Source: Actinernus sp. WN-2022 (Eukaryota > Cnidaria > Anthozoa > Actiniaria > Actinernidae). From it: a stretch of 64,000 nucleotides of DNA. Within the stretch, counting starts at the first letter, position 1, and each line of letters starts with the position of its first letter. This document shows, in pieces, positions 57,801-64,000 of the stretch. Location: assembly GCA_030867875.1 (NCBI GenBank), contig JAOWCC010001634.1:140636365-140700364 (forward strand), in the 5' to 3' direction. The position numbers were made by a program, and so were the translations under genes. Below the pieces are notes generated by a model. It did no database searches. It had not been told where the DNA came from and saw only the letters and a program-made list of their open reading frames with translations.

Positions 57801-58492
57801 AACTGATCGATATATTGAGTTGGACTTTTTACCAGCTCGCTTCACAGAACTACGACACTGACCTATGCTTTTATAGAAAACAATACTGAGCCAGCGAACA
57901 CGCATCTCCATCTCGGTATAAGACAACGGTTACCTTGGGCGCTTTCCATTCAACCCAAAAAAAAAGAAAATTCCGGTCAGAAATCAAATGGAACGGTAAA
58001 AATTCCGGTTCGAAGGTTCGACCGAAATTTTCTGTTCCATTCAAAATTCCCGGTTTAGATTTGCTGTGATTTGCCAGTTTTGAGAATTGAAATCGAGGCT
58101 ACTAATAACCGGGTAGTTTCTGCGAATGGAACGCGTATTTTTCCGACCGGTTTGTCTAATTCGAAAAATCCCGTTCCATTCGACATTCCCAATTTTCGAA
58201 ACGTCTAACCGGTCGTTTTGGTGTGAATGGGAAAGCGCCCCTTATCATTAATTTCTGTGTGGTTCAACCCGTAACTGGTTAAAATACGTCACGTACGGCG
58301 CGTTTAAATACAGGAAATATATCATTGTCTGAGTTTTCACACATTTGTACACAGATAAATAGTTACTTGGTAATCATTTTTTTTCTTCTAGAGTTTTATA
58401 CATACCACGATTTAATCATCCTTTTTCTTTCCCCTCCTGACGTCAGCCCTGGGAGCAATGCATTACATGGAGACAACCCATCACAGTGTCAG
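54803..58492 (+). CDS. Flavin amine-oxidase (L-amino-acid-oxidase-like) gene, first copy, broken after exon 3
   Basis: Exon 1 (54803-54998) encodes a membrane anchor: a short polar N-terminus, then about 25 hydrophobic residues (IVFIIFVCLVVALLITV). Exon 2 (57259-57438) encodes the FAD-binding start, CDVAVLGGGVSGLYIAETLL (GxGxxG) and ESEARFGGRI. Exon 3 (58447-58492) encodes LGAMHYMETTHHSV. Phases agree at both joins. The order anchor/GxGxxG/GGR/LGAM resembles L-amino-acid oxidases and other flavin monoamine oxidases, which oxidise amino groups and release hydrogen peroxide. The next exon, intact at 63132 in the other copy, has lost its acceptor and 5' part here (see 58795). The substrate cannot be told. 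Later exons are not in the window. Confidence 0.7.
55259..55284 (+). repeat. 26-bp G homopolymer in the first intron
   Basis: Uninterrupted G run; length uncertain in any assembly. Confidence 0.9.
56035..56199. mobile_element. 165-bp hAT-like MITE with 8-bp target duplication
   Basis: CATGAAAG flanks it on both sides (56027-56034 and 56200-56207). The ends CTACCCTGG and CCAGGGTA are inverted, with GCTCGAA / TTCGAAT-type inner repeats. The other copy lacks it and reads GATCTGAAAGCG near 60120, missing four bases of the expected target. Confidence 0.75.
57937..58240. mobile_element. MITE with GGGCGCTTTCC ends in intron 2, first copy
   Basis: GGGCGCTTTCCATTCA faces TGAATGGGAAAGCGCCC. Inner AAATTCCGG / CCGGTTCGA-type motifs pair loosely. 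Counterpart 62219-62573. Confidence 0.8.
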
Positions 58493-58739
58493 GTAACTAT
58501 GGTAACTACTGGTAACTACTGTCGTTCCTAGGGTCTTCCGCGCATCCAACATTGCCGGCCTGCAGAGGAAGACCCTGGAAAAGGCAGCTTCGCACCGCCT
58601 CGTAAAGATGTGCTCCAATTCGGCCGCGACCCTCGCCGACAAACAATAGAACAAAGATTAATAGAACGAAGCATACAATAACATCTATTGTTTTGATTAT
58701 CTAATCAAGAAATATGTTCCGAGCAGCTGCGACCATACT

Positions 58740-58771
58740 CCCCCCCCCTCCCCCCCCCCCCCCCCCCCCCC
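58740..58771 (+). repeat. Poly-C tract
   Basis: C run of about 31 bases with one T, in the third intron; the counterpart is at 63052-63080. Confidence 0.85.
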
Positions 58772-58794
58772 TGGAAAAGGCTCAATCACGTGAC

Positions 58795-58966
58795 AATCCG
58801 GAGTAAGCGAGACTGCAATAACCGAGTTTACTTGGATAATGGAACAGTGGAATGGCATCATAAATACTACCAGGATGTATCTGAACTGAAAATGAATCCT
58901 AAAAAGCCATTCAGATTTTCCGTTAGTTTTGAAGCGAAGCGACCGATAGCATATGTTCAGGTTTAA
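58795..58966 (+). pseudogene. Truncated exon 4 of the flavoprotein gene, first copy
   Basis: From AATCCGGAGTAAGCGAGACT it matches the exon at 63132-63318, but about 90 bases that in the other copy hold the acceptor and the first ~20 codons are deleted (CAATCACGT joined to GACAATCC). The remaining frame (SKRDCNNRVYLDNGTVEWH) runs on past the likely donor GTTAGT to a TAA. Confidence 0.65.
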
Positions 58967-59312
58967 CGGCTTCTCCTGGCTTTCCCACTGAAGAAACTTA
59001 CCAGAAATCTACCCAGTAATACACTTCATCTAATATATTGCTCTACGTACACTGTACCTACACAACGTGTTTAAGGTTATTTAAATAGTTTTATTGAGAA
59101 AATTAAACTAGCATGCAAGTTCATCTGTGGGTCTCAGTCCGTTGGGCCAATAAAAACATTGTTAGAACAACCTTTGCGTCATAACCGAAAAGCCAATCAG
59201 AATACGTGATAATTCAGCCTTTACCAGGGTCTTCCGTGCATCCACAAGAAGACACTGGGGATGAGGGTAATTCAAGGATGTAATCGATTACGAGATTAAT
59301 CTCGTGCTCAGA

Positions 59313-59366
59313 CCTATATGTTTCTTACTGCGCATGCTCGAGCATGCGCAGTAAGAAACGTATAGG
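59313..59366. repeat. 54-bp palindrome centred on CTCGAG, first copy
   Basis: TTTCTTACTGCGCATGCT is mirrored by AGCATGCGCAGTAAGAAA. There is one mismatch in 27 base pairs and no spacer. Counterpart 63708-63761. Confidence 0.95.
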
Positions 59367-59901
59367 ATTTCCATGGCTGGCACTCCACGGGTAATAGGAT
59401 CTGATACGCATGCGTGTGAGATTTTGGCCAAATCGAGTCGCGTGTAGAGTAGTGTCGTCCAGTGTTTTTAGATGTCATAGGTAAAGGGTCTATTGCGGCC
59501 AAAACTCGAATAGATCTTGGAACAAAACCATTGTTTATGCCTGTCCAACCTCGGTTAAACACGTTTTAGAACGAGGCTGAACGGGCATGAACAATAGTTA
59601 TAGTCCAAGAAGGCCGCCGGCGTACTCTACGGAAATGGTTTTCCTCGGTGAAGTTTGAGGATTGTTTTAAAAATCGCAAAATCAACCAAAAAGTGTTCAC
59701 CAACAATTCAGAAATCTGGAAGAGGTGGACAGAGAGCCATATCGTAAATTCTTGTGTTGAAAGTCAACATTAACTTTATTCGGGAGGAGGGACTAGTAAA
59801 TGGTCACTAGAAACTTTAATATAAATTTGGACAACCTCACCTGTTAAATAATGACAACCAGGTCAAATAGGAGAGGAGTAGCGTGGACAGGGGAGCCAAT
59901 G

Positions 59902-60001
59902 NNNNNNNNNNNNNNNNNNNNNNNNNNNNNNNNNNNNNNNNNNNNNNNNNNNNNNNNNNNNNNNNNNNNNNNNNNNNNNNNNNNNNNNNNNNNNNNNNNN
60001 N
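59902..60001. other. Assembly gap, 100 N
   Basis: Exactly 100 unknown bases, the usual placeholder for a gap of unknown size. The predicted ORF across it is meaningless. Confidence 0.99.
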
Positions 60002-60893
60002 AAATCACAGGACAGGTTAATAAATAACGCGCTTCGGGTACTAATGTTTTATGGACTTCACGCTCATATTTCGACACATTTTTTTCAGCGCGCGTGCGCT
60101 TGATAGTTTCTTGAAGAGATCTGAAAGCGAACTAAATATAGTTTATCTTTGTTTGTTTAACGTCGTGTAATAAACACCAGTGCAGAAATGATTTTGCATG
60201 GAATGATCATATATTGACCTATAATCGCAAACAAAATATACCAACGGCTGGGAATGCTACGTAAAAGCGCATAAAGTCATTCCAAGAAATCAGTCAGTCC
60301 TGCCCTTATTCGATTACTGCTCGTCCGTATGGGATAGTTGTGCCAGGGTAATAACATTACTTGGACAAACTACAGAAACGTGCTCGGTAGGAATAATTGA
60401 AGGACGTAAAGTCATTATTCTGATCTACATTTCACCCTCAGTTGCTATTGCTTACAATCTCGTGGAGACTATAGAAATGCTTATTAGTGACAGAGGCCCT
60501 TTTAGGGCAAATTCCGTCTAAGCGGCAGGGCGTTGAAACAACGACATGAAATAACGACGACCGTCTGAAATTGCGAGAGCGACAGAGAGAAATAAGAAAA
60601 CAATAGACGAAATTCCGACGGCGACATTCCCACCTTCCGATACTGCGACACGACTAGTTATGCAAGGACATACCAGGGATCTTTAGATTTAATGTTGCAA
60701 AACCCTGGAACACCTACTGCCTATATATCAGTCTTAGGAAAATGCCTAATCCCAACAAATTTAAATTGGGACTAAAGAATTTTATGAAGATAGTTAGGAC
60801 TGCCCTACCTCTTTGGATACATAATATATATGTACAAGATTTCCTACATTCTTTGTATGATTTTGTTACACAGAGCTCCATTTTAACCATACC

Positions 60894-61296
60894 TAAAGGC
60901 TGGTTTTCACTAGCGACGGAAGCACCTTACGTTCTAGTGAAAATCAGGAAACGGAGACGTAAGCGTAAGCGTAAGCTCGACGGAAGCATAAGCGTAAGGA
61001 ACGGAAGGTTTCCTTCTTCTTACGTCTCCGCTTCTGCTTCCGTCGCTTCCGTTCCACTGAAAACTAGTCAAACGTAAGCAGAAGTGGAAGCAGATGAATT
61101 TAGCCAATTAGAATACTCATTCTCAGGCCCTTTGCAATGTAAATATAGCATGCAAGCGAGGTTTTCGCTTCTGAACGAGGCTTATGCTTATGCTTCCGTC
61201 GTGTTGATTTTCACAAGAACATTAGTTTCTTATGCTTACGCTTACGCTTCCGTTTCTGCTTCCGTCGCTTCCGTCGCTAGTGAAAACCAGCCTTTA
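60894..61296. mobile_element. About 400-bp MITE with AAGGCTGGTTTTCACT ends, second copy only
   Basis: TAAAGGCTGGTTTTCACTAG faces CTAGTGAAAACCAGCCTTTA; the first copy reads CATACCTTAATCGAC (57025) without it, fitting a TA target. The interior is rich in hexamers such as GTAAGC and GGAAGC on one side and their inverse on the other. The ORF at 60742-61077 runs through this repeat. Confidence 0.85.
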
Positions 61297-61520
61297 ATCG
61301 ACTTTTAATACTTGATCATACCAGCGTCCACTTAAACCAGCTTCGCTGAATTGGACATCTCTGTTTAAATATTGCTAATCAATCAATCAATCAATCAATC
61401 AATATTTCACTGGAAGTTGTGAAACACGGCTGTGAAAGTTTACTCGTCAAAAAAAAATTCTGACTACAGGCGAGTGCGGCCTTCGTTTAAACCGATACTG
61501 ATATTTCTTGTTGTTGTAAG

Positions 61521-63318
61521 GGCTTACTGAGCTGCAGTGCGATGTTGCTGTTCTCGGAGGAGGTGTATCAGGCCTGTATATTGCCGAGACTCTACTCAGA
61601 GAGAACAAGGAAGCCAACGTCTGCGTGTTTGAAAGCGAGGCGAGGTTTGGAGGCAGAATTAAGGATCACCGCTTTAAGAGAGCACCCAATATCAGCCTAG
61701 GTAAGGACACTTATTTATTTATTATTTATGTTCACATACATATTAGTTATGCTAAAATTAATACCATTAATAAACGACGCACTTGTGTGATAAAAGGTAT
61801 GTGTAGCGGCATGGGGTCTCAGTTTTATGAGAAAAAATTGTTCCAAAACCTGGATTTCCAAGTTACTGTGAAAACGAACCAGGATTTTCTCCCTGTTTGA
61901 TTATTCTGAATCGTCTACAACCCAGAATTCTACATATTTTATTACGAAAATCCCGGACCAGGAAATCGAAATTTGATTCAACATATATTGATTCACATTG
62001 ATATTACGCCATAAAAAAACTCCCACTCCATAGAGGCAGTCTACAAAGACCAGAACTGATCGATATATTGAGTTGGACTTTTTACCAGCTCGCTTCACAG
62101 AACTACGACACTGACCTATGCTTTTATAGAAAACAATACTGAGCTAGTTCAGCATTTTGTGAAATTTAAGACGCAGCGAACACGCATCTCCATCTCGGTA
62201 TAAGACAACGGTTACCTTGGGCGCTTTCCATTCAACCAAAACAAAAGAAAATTCCGGTCAGAAATCAAATGGAAAGGTAAAATTTCCGGTTCGAAGTTTC
62301 GGAAATTGTGGACCACCTCGCGAGGTGGTCCTCTTTTTCCGAAAATTCCGGTTCGACCGAAATTTTCTGTTCCATTCAAAATTCCCGGTTTAGATTTGCT
62401 GTGATTTGCCAGTTTTGAGAATTGAAATCGAGGCTACTAATAACCGGGTAGTTTCTGCGAATGGAACGCGTATTTTTCCGACCGGTTTGTCTAATTCGAA
62501 AAATCCCGTTCCATTCGACATTCGAAATTTTCGAAACGTCTAACCGGTCGTTTTGGTTGAATGGAAAGCGCCCCTTATCATTAATTTCTGTGTGGTTCAA
62601 CCCGTAACTGGTTAAAATACGTCACGTACGGCGCGTTTAACACACATTTGTACACAGATAAATAGTTACTTGGTAATATTTTTCTTCTTCTAGAGTTTTA
62701 TACATACCACGATTTAATCATCCTTTTTCTTTCCCCTCCTGACGTCAGCCCTGGGAGCAATGCATTACATGGAGACAACCCATCACAGTGTCAGGTAACT
62801 ATGGTAACTACTGTCAAACTTGTCTGTATCAACCTCGTTCCTAGGGTCTTCCGCGCATCCAACATTGCCGGCCTGCAGAGGAAGACCCTGGAAAAGGCAG
62901 CTTCGCACCGCCTCGTAAGATGTGCTCCAATTCGGCCGCGACCCTCGCCGACAAACAATAGAACAAAGATTAATAGAACGAAGCATACAATAACATCTAT
63001 TGTTTTGATTATCCAATCAAGAAATATGTTCCGAGCAGCTGCGACCATACTCCCCCCCCCCCCCCCCCCCCCCTCTCCCCCTGGAAAAGGCTCAATCACG
63101 TCAGTGATCAAATAATCTCACATTCTGGAAGTATTTTGTCACGTCATATGGCGGCCAAGTTAAATATGACGTTACAAACAATAGGTATCCCAATCCGGAG
63201 TAAGCGAGACTGCGATAACCGAGTTTACTTGGATAATGGAACAGTGGATTGGCATCATAAATACTACCAGGATGTATCTGAACTGAAAATGAATCCTAAA
63301 AAGCCATTAATTTTCCGT
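61521..63318 (+). CDS. Flavin amine-oxidase (L-amino-acid-oxidase-like) gene, second copy, exons 2-4
   Basis: Exons 61521-61700 and 62749-62794 match the first copy (one residue differs: EANV for EDNV). A further exon begins at 63132 after GGAAG and continues in phase: HMAAKLNMTLQTIGIP, then YLDNGTVDWHHKYYQDV and ELKMNPKKP. It probably ends at a GTTAGT donor near 63317; if read through, a TAG follows at once. The membrane-anchor exon would lie left of the gap start and is not present in this copy. The gene continues beyond the window. This copy has the better-preserved exon 4, although the NPKKP end is two bases shorter than in the other copy. Confidence 0.65.
62219..62573. mobile_element. 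MITE with GGGCGCTTTCC ends in intron 2, second copy
   Basis: Same ends as 57937-58240. It contains an extra insertion of about 50 bases with a perfect 22-bp palindrome at 62310-62331 (half-site GGACCACCTCG and its inverse). Confidence 0.8.
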
Positions 63319-63707
63319 TAGTTTTGAAGCGAAGCGACCGATAGCACATGTTCAGGTTTAACGGCTTCTCCTGGCTTTCCCACTGAAGAAACTTACCAGA
63401 AATCTACCCAGTAATACACTTCATCTAATATATTGCTCTACGTACACTGTACCTACACAACGTGTTTAAGGTTATTTAAAATAGTTTTATTGAGAAAATT
63501 AAACTACATGCAAGTTCATCTGTGGGTCTCAGTCCGTTGGGCCAATAAAAACATTGTTAGAACAACCTTTGCGTCATAACCGAAAAGCCAATCAGAATAC
63601 GTGATAATTCAGCCTTTACCAGGGTCTTCCGTGCATCCAACAAGAAGACACTGGGGATGAGGTAATTCAAGGATGTAATCGATTACGAGATTAATCTCGT
63701 GCCCAGA

Positions 63708-63761
63708 CCTATATGTTTCTTACTGCGCATGCTCGAGCATGCGCAGTAAGAAACGTATAGG
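63708..63761. repeat. 54-bp palindrome centred on CTCGAG, second copy
   Basis: Sequence as at 59313-59366, conserved between the two copies. Confidence 0.95.
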
Positions 63762-64000
63762 ATTTCCATGGCTGGCACTCCACGGGTAATAGGATCTGAT
63801 ACGCATGCGTGTGAGATTTTGGCCAAATCGAGTCGCGTGTAGAGTAGTGTCGTCCAGTGTTTTAGATGTCATAGGTAAAGGGTCTATTGCGGCCAAAACT
63901 CGAATAGACCTTTACCATCTTGAAACAAAACCATTGTTTATGCCTGTCCAACCTCGGTTAAACACGTTTTAGAACGAGGCTGAACGGGCATGAACAATAG

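Larger units (their letters stand above)
55905..59597 (+). repeat. Duplicated 4-kb region, first copy (left of the gap)
   Basis: Matches 60002-64000 at high identity with indels. The match on the other side starts with the first base after the N gap, which suggests that contigs of two haplotypes overlap here unmerged. Confidence 0.88.
60002..64000 (+). repeat. Duplicated 4-kb region, second copy (right of the gap)
   Basis: Begins at AAATCACAGGACAGG, equal to 55905, and continues to the window end, equal to 59597. It differs by an added MITE (60894-61296), the absence of the hAT-like MITE, and an added 22-bp palindrome. Confidence 0.88.

Noticed and set aside
59844..60077. ORF spanning the N gap
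   Set aside because: Translation across 100 unknown bases is meaningless.
60742..61308. Ser/Ala/Lys-rich ORFs in the second flavoprotein copy
   Set aside because: They are translations of the hexamer-rich MITE at 60894-61296.
1..64000. tRNA, rRNA or spliced-leader genes
   Set aside because: I looked for tRNA TPsiC-like GGTTCGA boxes with paired arms and for rRNA-like stretches; the GGTTCGA hits near 58006 and 62287 lie in MITEs and lack the rest of a tRNA.

Overview
The window looks like nuclear DNA of an anthozoan cnidarian, most likely a stony coral. It is AT-rich, its genes are split by spliceosomal introns, and it holds families typical of cnidarians: short-chain collagen C4-like proteins and a Shaker-type potassium channel. 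It also has many foldback and MITE elements, non-LTR and Penelope-like remnants and TTAA-target transposons. The species call is inference; the intron/exon structures were read by eye from splice sites and reading phase.

Layout. (1) 1-8.3 kb: the 5' part of an EDC3-like decapping gene on the minus strand, running off the left edge, with a 103-bp satellite in one intron. (2) 8.3-11.9 kb: GC-rich short repeats, a two-copy 284-bp tandem repeat, a run of large hairpins and a decayed exon of the flavoprotein gene found again at 57 kb. (3) 11.9-24.8 kb: first copy of a large duplicated block, holding a short-chain collagen C4-like gene (minus strand, 4 exons) and an intronless Shaker-like channel gene (plus strand). 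(4) 24.9-26.9 kb: single-copy spacer with a 58-codon unknown ORF. (5) 26.9-52.0 kb: second copy of the block with a 5-exon collagen gene and a second channel gene. It is enlarged by three insertions absent from the first copy: a 4.8-kb TTAA element, a 2.6-kb piggyBac-like TTAA element with a two-exon gene lacking the catalytic core, and a 5.1-kb Penelope-like element with an 11-bp target duplication. (6) 52.0-54.8 kb: repeats, including a 1.5-kb TTAA element. (7) 54.8-64.0 kb: a flavin amine-oxidase (L-amino-acid-oxidase-like) gene, its region present twice on either side of a 100-N scaffold gap.

The two block copies let empty and filled insertion sites be compared directly, which fixes element ends and target duplications. 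They also show gene-level changes. In copy 1 a deletion fused two collagen exons in frame at a repeated glycine codon. The collagen C-terminal exons differ mainly by amino-acid-changing substitutions. The channel copies differ at a position aligned with an S4 gating charge. Whether the two block copies are true tandem paralogues or uncollapsed haplotypes cannot be settled from sequence alone; for the 55.9-64 kb pair, the gap position favours an assembly artefact.

The genes form no operon or pathway. They cover mRNA decapping, extracellular matrix, membrane excitability and flavin-dependent oxidation.
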